Below are positions 27,134-38,074 of a DNA stretch of 64,000 nt, one piece after another. The stretch is from Hyphomicrobiales bacterium (GTDB lineage Bacteria; Pseudomonadota; Alphaproteobacteria; Rhizobiales; Rhizobiaceae). Below the pieces are notes generated by a model, which was not told where the DNA came from, ran no database searches, and was given only the letters and a program-made list of their open reading frames with translations. The stretch lies in assembly GCA_900470285.1 (NCBI GenBank), contig UCAG01000005.1:248001-312000 (forward strand), in the 5' to 3' direction. Positions within the stretch are counted from its first letter, which is position 1. Every line of letters starts with the position of its first letter. Position numbers and translations under genes: made by a program.

Positions 27134-28603
27134 TCAGGCGTTCAGAACTTTACCATAAGCATCCAGCACGCTTTCCTTCATCATTTCTGACAAGGTAGGA
27201 TGCGGGAATACGGAATGCATCAGTTCTTCTTCGGTGGTTTCGAGATTCATTGCAATCACGAAGCCCTGAATAAGTTCGGTCACTTCAGCGCCAACCATGT
27301 GTGCGCCGAGCAGCTGACCGGTCTTCTTGTCGAAAATGGTCTTAACCAGACCCTGATCTTCACCAAGAGCAATTGCCTTGCCGTTTGCAGCAAACTGGTA
27401 GCGGCCAACACGGATATCAAAGCCCTGTTCTTTGGCCTTGGCTTCCGTCAGACCAACGGAAGCAACCTGTGGGTTACAATAGGTGCAGCCCGGAATTTTG
27501 CCCTTATCCAGTGCATGAACATTCGGCACACCGGCAATCTTCTCAACACAGATAACGCCTTCGTGCTCGGCTTTATGCGCCAGCATCGGAGGACCGGCAA
27601 CGTCGCCGATTGCATAAATACCTTCGACATTGGTTTTACCGTAGCCGTCAATCACCACGCAACCGCGATCAGTTTTAACGCCGAGTGCTTCAAGACCAAG
27701 ATTTTCAATATTGCCGACAACACCGACAGCCGAGATCATGCGGTCAGCCGTGATTTCCTGCACCTTGCCGTCATTGGTTTCAACGCTGGCGGTGACTGAA
27801 TTCGCGCCTTTGACCACTTTGGTCACTTTGGCTTCGGTGATGATCTTCATGCCCTGCTTTTCAAGCAGCTTACGGGCAAAGGTCGAGATTTCTGCATCTT
27901 CAACCGGCATAATGTTTTTCATGACTTCAACAACAGTCACGTCAACGCCCATGGTGCGGTAGAAGGAAGCAAATTCGATACCAATAGCACCGGACCCCAT
28001 AACCAGCAGGCTCTTTGGCAGTTCTTGCGGAACCATTGCTTCGAAATAGGTCCAGATCAGCTTGCCATCCGGCTCAATGCCAGGCAGCGCACGAGGGCGC
28101 GCACCGGTTGCCAGAATAATGTTTTTGGCAGAGTAAGTACCCTCACCCAAAACGCCTTTAGGTACCGGATTCTGTGGCAGCATCGGCTGTTTGGTGGTTT
28201 TGGAAACCACGATTTCAGCAGGCTTACCGGCAGATGCGCCTTTGGTGACTTTAGCTTCACCCCAGATCACATCGATCTTGTTCTTCTTCATCAGGAAGGC
28301 AACACCGCCATTGAGGCGCGCTGACACACCGCGCGAACGGGCAACAACTGCCTTCACATCCGCGCTGATTTTACCTTCGAGCATCAGGCCGTAATCCTTG
28401 GCATTTTCACCGAAATGCAGAACTTCAGCCGAGCGCAGCAGAGCTTTGGTCGGGATACAGCCCCAGTTGAGGCAGATACCGCCAAGGTGCTCACGTTCAA
28501 CAATCGCGGTTTTAAGTCCGAGCTGAGCGGCACGGATAGCAGTTACATAACCGCCGGGACCGGAACCGACCACGATAACGTCGTAATTGTTGGACACGCT
28601 CAT
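27134..28603 (-). CDS. lpdA: dihydrolipoyl dehydrogenase (E3)
   Basis: A 489-residue flavoprotein that reoxidises dihydrolipoyl groups of the pyruvate dehydrogenase complex. FAD motif VVGSGPGGYVTAIRA, the redox disulfide in GGICLNWGCIPTKA, the NAD motif GSGAIGIEFASFY and the C-terminal HPHPTLSEM with the catalytic His are present. The start is uncertain: AAGGAG (28610-28605) is only one base from ATG 28603 but seven bases from an in-frame GTG at 28597, which may be the true start. The difference is two residues. Confidence 0.96.
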   Translation of the reverse strand: MSVSNNYDVIVVGSGPGGYVTAIRAAQLGLKTAIVEREHLGGICLNWGCIPTKALLRSAEVLHFGENAKDYGLMLEGKISADVKAVVARSRGVSARLNGGVAFLMKKNKIDVIWGEAKVTKGASAGKPAEIVVSKTTKQPMLPQNPVPKGVLGEGTYSAKNIILATGARPRALPGIEPDGKLIWTYFEAMVPQELPKSLLVMGSGAIGIEFASFYRTMGVDVTVVEVMKNIMPVEDAEISTFARKLLEKQGMKIITEAKVTKVVKGANSVTASVETNDGKVQEITADRMISAVGVVGNIENLGLEALGVKTDRGCVVIDGYGKTNVEGIYAIGDVAGPPMLAHKAEHEGVICVEKIAGVPNVHALDKGKIPGCTYCNPQVASVGLTEAKAKEQGFDIRVGRYQFAANGKAIALGEDQGLVKTIFDKKTGQLLGAHMVGAEVTELIQGFVIAMNLETTEEELMHSVFPHPTLSEMMKESVLDAYGKVLNA

Positions 28604-28664
28604 TCTCCTTGAATGGTTTCTATGCCGGTTACCGGCGCATCATTCATTTTATCTATTGGCTTTC

Positions 28665-28707
28665 GCGTATCTTGTCCGAAAACCGCTTCACACTTTTCGG
28701 GATACGC
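28665..28707. repeat. intergenic repeat, module B
   Basis: A two-part inverted repeat: GCGTATC (28665-28671) with GATACGC (28701-28707), and CCGAAAA (28676-28682) with TTTTCGG (28694-28700). The version at 48152-48196 keeps the pairing with different bases. It lies between lpdA and the esterase gene. Confidence 0.75.
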
Positions 28708-28715
28708 TCTTATAA

Positions 28716-29354
28716 CTACAAACCCAAGATCAGGCGCACAACAGGCTCCAGCGCCTGCCCGATTGCCCGTGTATTCTCTGCATCCAGATGCACGCCATCC
28801 AGTGGTGTGGTCTTGGCAACGCCGGATGCATCAAAGAAATTGCATTCCGTCTCATCCGCCAGATCCGACAGCAGCAGCCCCAGCTTGCGCGATTCCGTAA
28901 TACCACCGGCAAAGAGCGTAGCAAAAAACGGATCAGCACTCTCAGTGATATGCGGCGGAGCCACAATCAGAATATCCGGTACCGCATAGCCTTCGCGATA
29001 CGGATGATTGCGGATGATCTGGATCAGTCTGCGCATGCCGCAATGGCTGGAAAAAGCATCACCAACGACCTGCGGTTTCATATCATTGCTGCCGAGCAGG
29101 ATAATCACAAGATCAAGCGGCGCATGAGTGCCCAGCAATGTCGGCAGAATGCGTGAACCGTTGCGGTCTTCCGGTGCGGTATAATCGTCAAAAGCAGTGG
29201 TGCGGCCGTTCAGACCTTCAGCGATCACATGCGCCTGAGAACCGAGCGCCTTCTGCAAAACAGACGGCCAGCGTTCTTCAAGTGGCAGACGTGCACCATC
29301 CGGCGCCTGATAGCCCCATGTCAGTGAATCACCAAAACATAAAACTGATTTCAT
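28716..29354 (-). CDS. SGNH/GDSL-family arylesterase
   Basis: A 212-residue hydrolase. Block I has the nucleophile Ser in CFGDSLTWG, block III has GSND, and block V has DGVHLDAEN with the catalytic His. It resembles the arylesterases of rhizobia and Brucella. No signal peptide, so cytoplasmic. The natural substrate is unknown. Its ATG overlaps the stop codon of the preceding small gene by four bases (ATGA), which implies translational coupling within the pdh series. Confidence 0.9.
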   Translation of the reverse strand: MKSVLCFGDSLTWGYQAPDGARLPLEERWPSVLQKALGSQAHVIAEGLNGRTTAFDDYTAPEDRNGSRILPTLLGTHAPLDLVIILLGSNDMKPQVVGDAFSSHCGMRRLIQIIRNHPYREGYAVPDILIVAPPHITESADPFFATLFAGGITESRKLGLLLSDLADETECNFFDASGVAKTTPLDGVHLDAENTRAIGQALEPVVRLILGL

Positions 29355-29617
29355 GCGTTAGGGCTCCAAAGAGAATGAACTTGCCCAATCAACTGAAAAG
29401 TAAAGCCCAAAAGGATCAACCCAAATCCAAGCCACTCTAAAACTTTAGGCATTAACTCATCCCCCTCAATAGCACGCATACTTCCGCCCTTGCCTTGTAG
29501 GTCACCACTATCAAGTGTAAATCCATTTAGCCTGTTGAAATTTCGTGTGAAATTCCCATTGAAAAATAGAATTACAAATCCCGCGATATCCATAAACAAA
29601 CCAAGGGCGGACAGCAT
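29351..29617 (-). CDS. small two-helix membrane protein inserted in the pdh operon
   Basis: An 88-residue protein that I do not recognise. Hydrophobic segments lie near residues 2-19 (MLSALGLFMDIAGFVILFF region) and 60-82 (LEWLGFGLILLGF), with a glycine-rich polar loop between. The ATG at 29617 comes one base after the pdhC stop codon (TAATATG), and the TGA stop overlaps the ATG of the esterase. A longer upstream start would overlap pdhC and is rejected. Codon choice differs from its neighbours, with many GGA, CTA, TTG, ACA and CAA codons, which suggests recent arrival. Confidence 0.7.
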   Translation of the reverse strand: MLSALGLFMDIAGFVILFFNGNFTRNFNRLNGFTLDSGDLQGKGGSMRAIEGDELMPKVLEWLGFGLILLGFTFQLIGQVHSLWSPNA

Positions 29618-29618
29618 A

Positions 29619-30974
29619 TTACACCAGCATGCCGAGCGGGTTTTCAATATAGTTCTTGAAAACCTTCGCCAGTTCCGCAGCCAGCGCACCATCAACGGCG
29701 CGGTGGTCAGTGGAAAGCGTAACGGACATAACGGTTGCTACAACCAGTTCGCCGTTTTTGACAACTGCGCGCTGTTCACCGGCACCAACTGCAAAAATTG
29801 TTGCATGTGGCGGGTTGATGATCGCTGCGAAGTCTTTGACGCCGAACATACCGAGGTTGGACACCGAAGTGGTGCCGCCCTGATATTCTGTTGGCTTCAG
29901 CTTACGATCGCGGGCGCGCTTGGCCAGATCTTTCATCTCATTGGAGATGGCAGACAGAGCTTTGGTTTCTGCACCGCGAACGATTGGCGTAATCAGGCCA
30001 CCCGGAATGGAAACGGCAACGCCGACATCCGCGTGTTTGTGCTTGACCATGCCTGCATCAGTCCAGGAAACATTGGCTTCCGGAATATCGCGCAGTGCCA
30101 GAGCCGTTGCCTTGATGACCAGATCATTGACCGAAAGCTTGTAAGCAGGCACTTCGCCCTTTTCGGTTTTGATCATTGGTGCAGCAGCATTGAGCTGTGA
30201 ACGCAGCGCCAGCAGAGCATCCAGTTCGCAATCAATCGTCAGATAGAAATGCGGAACAGTCAGCTTGGATTCCATCAGGCGGCGTGCAATGACCTTGCGC
30301 ATACCGTCATGTGGTACCAGCTCGTATGAACCTTCCTCAAACATTTTGAGAGTGGCTTCATCCGAAGCGCCGGATACGGCAACCTGAGGTGCTGCAGCAG
30401 AAGCAACCGGCTTGGCAGGAGCTTTAACGCCGGAAGCAATCGCAGCTTCAACATCCTTGACGATGATGCGGCCGTGCGGGCCGGTGCCGGAAACAGCAGC
30501 CAGTTCCACGCCTGCATCCTTAGCAACACGACGTGCCAGCGGCGAAGCGAACAAACGCTCACCCTTGGCAACAGGTGCAGCAACCGAAGCCGGAGCAGCA
30601 GCAGGCGCAGGTGTCGCTGCCGGAGCGGTAGCAGCTGGTGCCGATGCGGATACTGGTGCAGCGGCTTCAGCTTTTGGCGCAGCGGCAGGTGCATCGCCTG
30701 AAGCTGCTTTCGCAGCATCAGCAACATCTTCACCGTCTTCTGCCAGAACGGCGATCAGGGCATTGACCTTCACGCCTTCAGTGCCGCCGGCAACAACCAG
30801 CTTGGCCACGATACCTTCATCAACGGCTTCTACTTCCATAGTTGCCTTGTCGGTTTCGATCTCGGCAATAACGTCACCTGCGGAGACTTTATCACCTTCT
30901 TTGACCAGCCATTTTGCCAGATTACCTTCTTCCATTGTCGGAGAAAGAGCCGGCATCGTGATTTTGATAGCCAT
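29619..30974 (-). CDS. pdhC: pyruvate dehydrogenase E2, dihydrolipoyl acetyltransferase
   Basis: A 451-residue core subunit. One N-terminal lipoyl domain with the target Lys in [12 protein letters not shown], an Ala/Pro linker (about 85-135), a peripheral-subunit-binding domain ([15 protein letters not shown]) and the catalytic acetyltransferase domain ending in [14 protein letters not shown], with the catalytic His. It lies 15 bases after pdhB. Confidence 0.97.
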   Translation of the reverse strand: MAIKITMPALSPTMEEGNLAKWLVKEGDKVSAGDVIAEIETDKATMEVEAVDEGIVAKLVVAGGTEGVKVNALIAVLAEDGEDVADAAKAASGDAPAAAPKAEAAAPVSASAPAATAPAATPAPAAAPASVAAPVAKGERLFASPLARRVAKDAGVELAAVSGTGPHGRIIVKDVEAAIASGVKAPAKPVASAAAPQVAVSGASDEATLKMFEEGSYELVPHDGMRKVIARRLMESKLTVPHFYLTIDCELDALLALRSQLNAAAPMIKTEKGEVPAYKLSVNDLVIKATALALRDIPEANVSWTDAGMVKHKHADVGVAVSIPGGLITPIVRGAETKALSAISNEMKDLAKRARDRKLKPTEYQGGTTSVSNLGMFGVKDFAAIINPPHATIFAVGAGEQRAVVKNGELVVATVMSVTLSTDHRAVDGALAAELAKVFKNYIENPLGMLV

Positions 30975-30989
30975 GTTTAATCCTTCCCC

Positions 30990-32399
30990 TTAACGAGCGT
31001 AGGTAACAGCTTTAACAGCCTCAACAACTTCCGCAACCGATGGCAATGCCAGCTTTTCAAGGTTGGCAGCATATGGCATTGGCACATCTTTACCGGCAAT
31101 GGTCATAATCGGCGCATCGAGATAATCGAAAGCCTGCTGCATCACGCGGGTTGCAATTTCTGTACCCACGGAAGACTGCGGGTAGCCTTCTTCCACAGTG
31201 ACCAGGCGGCCGGTCTTTTTGACCGATTCAATCACAGTCGGCATATCCATCGGACGGATGGTACGCAGATCGATGATTTCAACGTCGATGCCGATTTCAG
31301 CCAGCTCTTCAGCAGCCTTAATCGCATAGGTCATGCCGATACCGAAGGACACGATGGTCGCATCTTTACCGACTTTGTGAATGCGGGCTTTACCGATTGG
31401 CAGCACGAAATCTTCAATGTCCGGCACATCAAATGTGTGACCGTACATAACTTCGTTTTCGAGGAAAATGATCGGGTTAGGATCACGGATCGCAGCCTTG
31501 AGCAGACCTTTAGCATCAGCAGCCGAATAAGGCATGATGACCTTCAGACCCGGAATATGGCTGTACCATGCAGCATAGCACTGGGAGTGCTGTGCACCAA
31601 CGCGGGCTGCAGCACCCGAAGGACCACGGAACACCATAGGCGCGCCCATCTGACCACCGGACATATACAATGTCTTGGCAGCAGAGTTGATGATCTGGTC
31701 GATCGCCTGCATGGCGAAGTTGAAAGTCATGAACTCAACAATCGGGCGCAGACCTGTGTAAGCAGCACCGACACCGATACCGGCAAAACCGTGTTCGGTA
31801 ATTGGTGTATCAACAACGCGCTTGTCACCGAATTCAGCCAGAAGGCCTTTGGTTACCTTATAGGCACCTTCATATTCAGCAACTTCTTCACCCATGACGA
31901 ATACGTCAGGGTCACGGCGCATTTCTTCAGCCATTGCGTCACGCAGAGCGTCACGAACAGTGGTAGGCACCATCTTTGTACCAGCCGGAATATCCGGATC
32001 ATTGGCAACTTCGATTTTAGGTGCAGCAGGTGCCGCAGGTGTTGAAGCACCTGGCTTCTCGCCACCAACAACAGGCGCTTCCGAAGTGACCATGGTTGGC
32101 TGTTCAGCGGCAGGCGCTGCAGCCGGAGCAGCTGTACCAATGCTATCAGCGCTTTCGCCGTCAGCAAGCAATACAGCGATCACTGAGTTTACCTTAACGC
32201 CTTCAGTGCCTTCAGCAATCAGCAGTTTGCCGATAGTGCCTTCGTCCACAGCTTCCACTTCCATGGTCGCTTTATCGGTTTCAATCTCTGCAATGACATC
32301 GCCGGAAGTGACTTTATCGCCTTCCTTTTTCAGCCATTTGGAGAGTTTGCCCTCTTCCATTGTCGGGGAGAGCGCTGGCATAAGAATTTCAACAGGCAT
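30990..32399 (-). CDS. pdhB: pyruvate dehydrogenase E1 beta with N-terminal lipoyl domain
   Basis: A 469-residue subunit. The first 80 residues are a lipoyl domain ([16 protein letters not shown]), joined by an Ala/Pro linker to the E1-beta transketolase-like domain ([20 protein letters not shown]). A lipoyl domain on E1 beta is typical of alphaproteobacteria. It lies 12 bases after pdhA. Together with PdhA it decarboxylates pyruvate using thiamine diphosphate. Confidence 0.97.
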   Translation of the reverse strand: MPVEILMPALSPTMEEGKLSKWLKKEGDKVTSGDVIAEIETDKATMEVEAVDEGTIGKLLIAEGTEGVKVNSVIAVLLADGESADSIGTAAPAAAPAAEQPTMVTSEAPVVGGEKPGASTPAAPAAPKIEVANDPDIPAGTKMVPTTVRDALRDAMAEEMRRDPDVFVMGEEVAEYEGAYKVTKGLLAEFGDKRVVDTPITEHGFAGIGVGAAYTGLRPIVEFMTFNFAMQAIDQIINSAAKTLYMSGGQMGAPMVFRGPSGAAARVGAQHSQCYAAWYSHIPGLKVIMPYSAADAKGLLKAAIRDPNPIIFLENEVMYGHTFDVPDIEDFVLPIGKARIHKVGKDATIVSFGIGMTYAIKAAEELAEIGIDVEIIDLRTIRPMDMPTVIESVKKTGRLVTVEEGYPQSSVGTEIATRVMQQAFDYLDAPIMTIAGKDVPMPYAANLEKLALPSVAEVVEAVKAVTYAR

Positions 32400-32411
32400 A
32401 GCGCTCGCTCC

Positions 32412-33452
32412 TTACAGCAGAATATCAGTGTAGAGTTCAGATGCATCCGGCTCCGGATCATGCTGTGCAAAGTCTGCTGAATCAGCAACAATGTCACGCA
32501 CTTCCTTATCAATCGCCTTCAGGTCATCTTCCGAGAACCAGCCATTATCCATCATGCGGTATTTAACCTGCTCGATCGGATCATGCTCGGAGCGCATCTT
32601 CTGCACTTCATCCTTACTGCGGTATTTCGCAGGGTCGGACATCGAGTGACCACGGTAACGATAGGTCTGCATTTCGAGAATGATCGGACCCTTGCCGGAA
32701 CGTGCCCATTCCAGTGCTTCTTCACTGGCGGCGTTCACAGCGCGCACATCCATACCATCAACCTGAATACCAGGAATATTGAAGGACAGACCGCGACGGG
32801 AGAAATCGGTTTCAGCCGAAGCGCGGGTTACAGCAGTACCCATCGCATAACGGTTGTTTTCGATTACATAAACAACAGGCAGCTTCCACAGCGACGCCAT
32901 GTTGAAGCTTTCGTAAACCTGACCCTGGTTGGCAGCACCGTCACCGAAATAGGTTATGGAAACGCTGTCATTACCGCGATAGCGGTTTGCAAAGGCCAGA
33001 CCGGTGCCGAGCGACACCTGCGCACCAACGATACCGTGGCCGCCGTAAAAATGCTTCTCTTTCGAGAACATATGCATCGAGCCGCCCTTGCCTTTCGACA
33101 AGCCGCCCTGACGACCGGTCAGCTCAGCCATCACGCCGCGCGCGCTCATACCGGCTGCGAGCATGTGACCGTGATCGCGATAGGCAGTAATAACCTGATC
33201 GCCGTCCTGCATAGCTTTCTGCATACCGACAACAACAGCTTCCTGACCGATGTACAGGTGACAGAAACCGCCGATGAAACCCATACCATAGAGCTGACCG
33301 GCTTTTTCTTCAAAGCGACGGATCAGCAGCATCTCACGGTAAGCGTGGAGATCTTCTTCTTTGGTGAACTGGTTAGGCTGGGGTGCCTTGAGAGTGTTAG
33401 ACAGAGCTGCCTGCGATTTACCCGCAGCAGTTTTTTGTGCCCTAGGTGCCAT
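32412..33452 (-). CDS. pdhA: pyruvate dehydrogenase E1 alpha
   Basis: A 346-residue thiamine-diphosphate enzyme subunit. It shows the ThDP motif (YFGDGAANQG to ENNRYAMGTA) and the phosphorylation-loop-like YRYRGHSMSDPAKYRS. A basic Ala-rich N-terminal extension of about 25 residues precedes the conserved fold. It is the first gene of the pdhABC series. The promoter should lie in the 130 bases before it. Confidence 0.97.
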   Translation of the reverse strand: MAPRAQKTAAGKSQAALSNTLKAPQPNQFTKEEDLHAYREMLLIRRFEEKAGQLYGMGFIGGFCHLYIGQEAVVVGMQKAMQDGDQVITAYRDHGHMLAAGMSARGVMAELTGRQGGLSKGKGGSMHMFSKEKHFYGGHGIVGAQVSLGTGLAFANRYRGNDSVSITYFGDGAANQGQVYESFNMASLWKLPVVYVIENNRYAMGTAVTRASAETDFSRRGLSFNIPGIQVDGMDVRAVNAASEEALEWARSGKGPIILEMQTYRYRGHSMSDPAKYRSKDEVQKMRSEHDPIEQVKYRMMDNGWFSEDDLKAIDKEVRDIVADSADFAQHDPEPDASELYTDILL

Positions 33453-33564
33453 ATTTTGCTCCCTGTTATGGTGGGCGCAGAATAAACCTCATCAGCCAAA
33501 CTTACAATATGTCTAAACAGCTAATTTTGCACTATTTAAGTTATTGAAAATAATAAGAAAACAT

Positions 33565-33591
33565 CCAATTAACTGCAATTCAGTTAATTGG
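33565..33591 (-). terminator. hairpin overlapping the ftsB stop codon
   Basis: CCAATTAACTG (33565-33575) and CAGTTAATTGG (33581-33591) form a perfect 11-bp AT-rich stem across the stop codon of ftsB, followed on the minus strand by a T-rich stretch. A weak terminator or attenuator before pdhA. Confidence 0.5.
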
Positions 33592-33913
33592 TCTTTTTGC
33601 CGCGATCGACAATAATTGTAACCTCATCCGCATGAGACAGATTCAATGCGCGGCGCGCCTGCTCATCCAGAATATCCTTATCAATTGAACCGTCACGCAA
33701 CTGCAAAACCTGTCGTTCCAGAGACTCTCTCTGCTCGGTCAAATCAGTCAGTTGCTTATTGAGCGAAACGGTTTGCGCCAGCAATTGTTCCTTTGAATAG
33801 ATGCCATAGGCACCATTATAAGCATGAAAACCAAAATAGGACAAAAAAGCCGTAGCCAGAACAGGCACAATCAGGCGGCCCTTAATGCTTTTACGCTTTT
33901 GCTTTGTCCACAT
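33584..33913 (-). CDS. ftsB: FtsB/DivIC-family septum formation initiator
   Basis: A 109-residue bitopic membrane protein of the divisome that links FtsL and FtsQ. A basic N terminus (MWTKQKRKSIKGR), one transmembrane helix (about 14-34), and a coiled coil (KQLTDLTEQRESLERQVLQL) are visible. The ATG at 33913 is chosen because AGAGG lies seven bases upstream; an earlier in-frame ATG adds eight residues without a ribosome-binding site. It lies between eno and pdhA, as in relatives. Confidence 0.85.
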   Translation of the reverse strand: MWTKQKRKSIKGRLIVPVLATAFLSYFGFHAYNGAYGIYSKEQLLAQTVSLNKQLTDLTEQRESLERQVLQLRDGSIDKDILDEQARRALNLSHADEVTIIVDRGKKTN

Positions 33914-34075
33914 ACTCACACCTCTGGAGCAATACACATCCGATACGCGGATATCTGCCCGTAAATAAGGACTGAATTTATCAAGAAACGATAAATTCCA
34001 TCCGATATTTATTTAAAGCATATTAGCCTTAACAGAGACTTACAGAGACGACGCAAAACTACATTTAATACAAAA

Positions 34076-34100
34076 AGGCCTGCATTTTTCATGCAGGCCT
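34076..34100 (-). terminator. enolase terminator
   Basis: AGGCCTGCAT (34076-34085) and ATGCAGGCCT (34091-34100) form a 10-bp stem. On the minus strand it is followed by TTTTTG, 28 bases after the eno stop codon. Confidence 0.85.
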
Positions 34101-34127
34101 CTTCTTAATTTATTTCAAAGCAGGATC

Positions 34128-35540
<1,413 letters not shown>

Positions 35541-35666
35541 CTATTGATAACCAATCAGATTGCCGGACGCAAAGGACTTCGGCCAATCAGATGTTAATTT
35601 CCGGATTTTCAAACGATATTAAAGTGAAGAGTTTGCGACAGCGGTAAAAATCCCGCCCACAAAACA

Positions 35667-35695
35667 AAAAAGGAGCAAATGAGATGCTCCTTTTT
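35667..35695 (-). terminator. terminator of the L,D-transpeptidase gene
   Basis: AAAAAGGAGCA (35667-35677) and TGCTCCTTTTT (35685-35695) form an 11-bp stem with T runs on either side. It lies just after the stop codon on the minus strand. Confidence 0.8.
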
Positions 35696-35700
35696 CACAT

Positions 35701-37782
35701 TTACATTGCCGCAACCCGACTCTGTTCCGTTTTCTGGAAAGCCTTTGCCAGACCTTCATCACGCGCATAAACATCGTCATAATAACGGATTTTACCACTC
35801 GCTTCGTCCGGCCATGCGGTGAAATAGGTCAGGTAAATCGGCACACCGGACGGCACTTTGATACCGCGCTCATTCTTGCCGAAATATTTGGTCAGGTTTT
35901 CCTCACCGGTACTCATGACCGCAGAAGCCATGGCACGCGGATCGGCCAGACGGATACAGCCATGGCTGATCGCTCGCATATCGCGCTTGAACGCTGCTTT
36001 TGACGGCGTGTCATGCAGATAGATATCGTGGCTGTTCGGAAACAGAATTTTCAACTCGCCCAGCGCATTATTCGGACCCGGTTTCTGACGTACACCAACA
36101 TGCGCTTTGCCTTGCGCAACCGCAGACCAGTTGACTGAAGATGAAGCCACGCGCTTGCCACCGGCAATCACTTCATAATTATTGCGATCAAGATAGCCGG
36201 AATCAGCCAGAATACGCGGCATCATCTCATTCATCACAATAGAGCGCGGCACACCCCATGACGGGTTAAACACCACAGTGCTGATTGTGTCATAGAAGAA
36301 ATGTGTCTGGTTGCGCGGTGAACCGATCACCACATCCATTGCCAGCTGCTCTTTGCCCTGATCGAAATATTGCGCACGATAGGCAGGTTGATTGACGAAA
36401 ACATAGCGCTGACCGAAATCGCGCGGCAGCCAGCGCAGGCGTTCCATTGCATAGAGAATACGCTCGCGTTTGACTGAAGATGCTTCGCCCTGCAAAGCAG
36501 AGATAGTAGCACTGCCGATCACACCATCCGGCGTTTTACCCATCAGTTTCTGATAATCTTTAACTGCGGCCACCAATTCAGGATCATAAAGTGTCCCGTC
36601 CTTGTGACGATCAAACATCTCCTGATAGCTATTCAGATAACCGGCCGGTGCTTTTTGTACGATCAGCGCCAAAATTTTAGGCAGCTCCGCATTGTTCTGC
36701 CCCGGTTTAATCAGCGTATCCGCGGCAATACGCACAGTGTTTTTTGTTTCCGGCTTCATCGAAGCCAGCTGCGCTTTCAGCTTCTGATAATAGCTGTTTT
36801 GCGGATTGAAACTGCTAAGCACTTCTGCCGGATCAGATGCATCTTCCAGAGTTTTCAGCACCAGTTCCGGCTTGATACGATTGCGCGGCAAATCATGGAA
36901 ACCGCTCAGGCGATTGGCAATCACCCGCCCCTCACCGGCATCCAGCGCATAGCGCAATACCCGTGCAGTCAGATTGATTTCAAACGCCGCCATTTCACGA
37001 ATACGCTGATCTTTTTGCGCAGCGTCAAATTCCAGATCAGGCACTTTCACCGCATATTCAGCAGGAACCAGCCCTTCTTCTTCTGCCCGTTCGAACAGCG
37101 CCAGCACATCTTCAGCGCGGGAAGAAACATTCAGACCATCAGACCACAGAAGTGCCTGCTCGGTTGCGTAGAAGGACACAATTGCCTCGGCAACGGACTG
37201 CTCAGCCTTAACATCCGTGGCTTTCATCGCATCCAGAACAGCAGTCACCAGAGCTGTGTCTGTTTGCGCTGCGGTCTTTTTGGCAACCGGATTAATCAGC
37301 CCACCGGCGCGCTGCGGCAGAGTACTGATAAAGTCAGCAGCCTCAGCATAAAGAGCAGATGGCAGCATGCCACCTTCTTTTTCAGAAATGGCTGCGGTCA
37401 ACTGCATATCAACAGCGGTGAAATCCACTTTCACCAGCTTTTCAGGTTTGTAGTCGTATGTCTGCGGCCCTTTGACCGCAACAGTCTTAACGGGCGCAGT
37501 TACGGTTTTGGCAGGTTGCGCGGTAGCGGCAGGTTTGACCGTCCGTGCTGCTCCTGTGGCTTGCGGTATCTGCTGAACAGGCTGCTGTTGTAACTGCTGG
37601 CGCTGCATTTCACGCGCCTCGCGCTTCTCACGGAACAAGTCCATCAGATTGCTGGCCGCATTGGCCTGCTGAACCGGAGCCAGCACAGAAATACCGGCAA
37701 CAGCAGTGATAGCCGTTGTAAAAAATGCATTGCGCATGGAGGAACTTACGATCAAGGGAAAGGATTTCAGTGAAATAGTCAT
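35701..37782 (-). CDS. YcbB-type L,D-transpeptidase
   Basis: A 693-residue periplasmic enzyme that makes 3-3 peptidoglycan cross-links or attaches proteins to the wall. A signal peptide ends near QQANAA. Q- and A-rich linkers follow, then an L,D-transpeptidase scaffold domain and a peptidoglycan-binding domain (LYDPELVAAVKDYQKLMG). The YkuD catalytic domain carries SHGCIRLADPRA with catalytic Cys near residue 609. ATG 37782 has no strong ribosome-binding site; an in-frame ATG 16 codons later (MRNAFFTT) is an equally good signal peptide start. Confidence 0.9.
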   Translation of the reverse strand: MTISLKSFPLIVSSSMRNAFFTTAITAVAGISVLAPVQQANAASNLMDLFREKREAREMQRQQLQQQPVQQIPQATGAARTVKPAATAQPAKTVTAPVKTVAVKGPQTYDYKPEKLVKVDFTAVDMQLTAAISEKEGGMLPSALYAEAADFISTLPQRAGGLINPVAKKTAAQTDTALVTAVLDAMKATDVKAEQSVAEAIVSFYATEQALLWSDGLNVSSRAEDVLALFERAEEEGLVPAEYAVKVPDLEFDAAQKDQRIREMAAFEINLTARVLRYALDAGEGRVIANRLSGFHDLPRNRIKPELVLKTLEDASDPAEVLSSFNPQNSYYQKLKAQLASMKPETKNTVRIAADTLIKPGQNNAELPKILALIVQKAPAGYLNSYQEMFDRHKDGTLYDPELVAAVKDYQKLMGKTPDGVIGSATISALQGEASSVKRERILYAMERLRWLPRDFGQRYVFVNQPAYRAQYFDQGKEQLAMDVVIGSPRNQTHFFYDTISTVVFNPSWGVPRSIVMNEMMPRILADSGYLDRNNYEVIAGGKRVASSSVNWSAVAQGKAHVGVRQKPGPNNALGELKILFPNSHDIYLHDTPSKAAFKRDMRAISHGCIRLADPRAMASAVMSTGEENLTKYFGKNERGIKVPSGVPIYLTYFTAWPDEASGKIRYYDDVYARDEGLAKAFQKTEQSRVAAM

Positions 37783-38074
37783 ATCTGTCCGTCAGCTCTC
37801 GAGCAAAACAAGCTATGCAGGCAGCCGCCGGCGAAATGATCCGGCACCGCAATGATTCATTCCCAATAATGTGCGCCATTGTGATTTAGAAACTTTTAAC
37901 AATAAATATAATTTTAGCGATCAAAGCCTCTTCTCCCGCCAAATCTTAGAAAAAGATCAATCTGCCGCAGTGGCAATAGCGGTCACAAGCGTTAAAAGCC
38001 CGTCATCTGATAACTTACGTCTGACCGGCTGCCTGCTGAAATCTCAGCGGCAAAACCGGCGAACAAGGTGATAT

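Noticed and set aside
30560-30700. Repetitive GC-rich stretch in pdhC (and a similar one in pdhB near 32100)
   Set aside because: These are coding sequence for Ala/Pro-rich swinging linkers next to lipoyl domains, not DNA repeats of interest.
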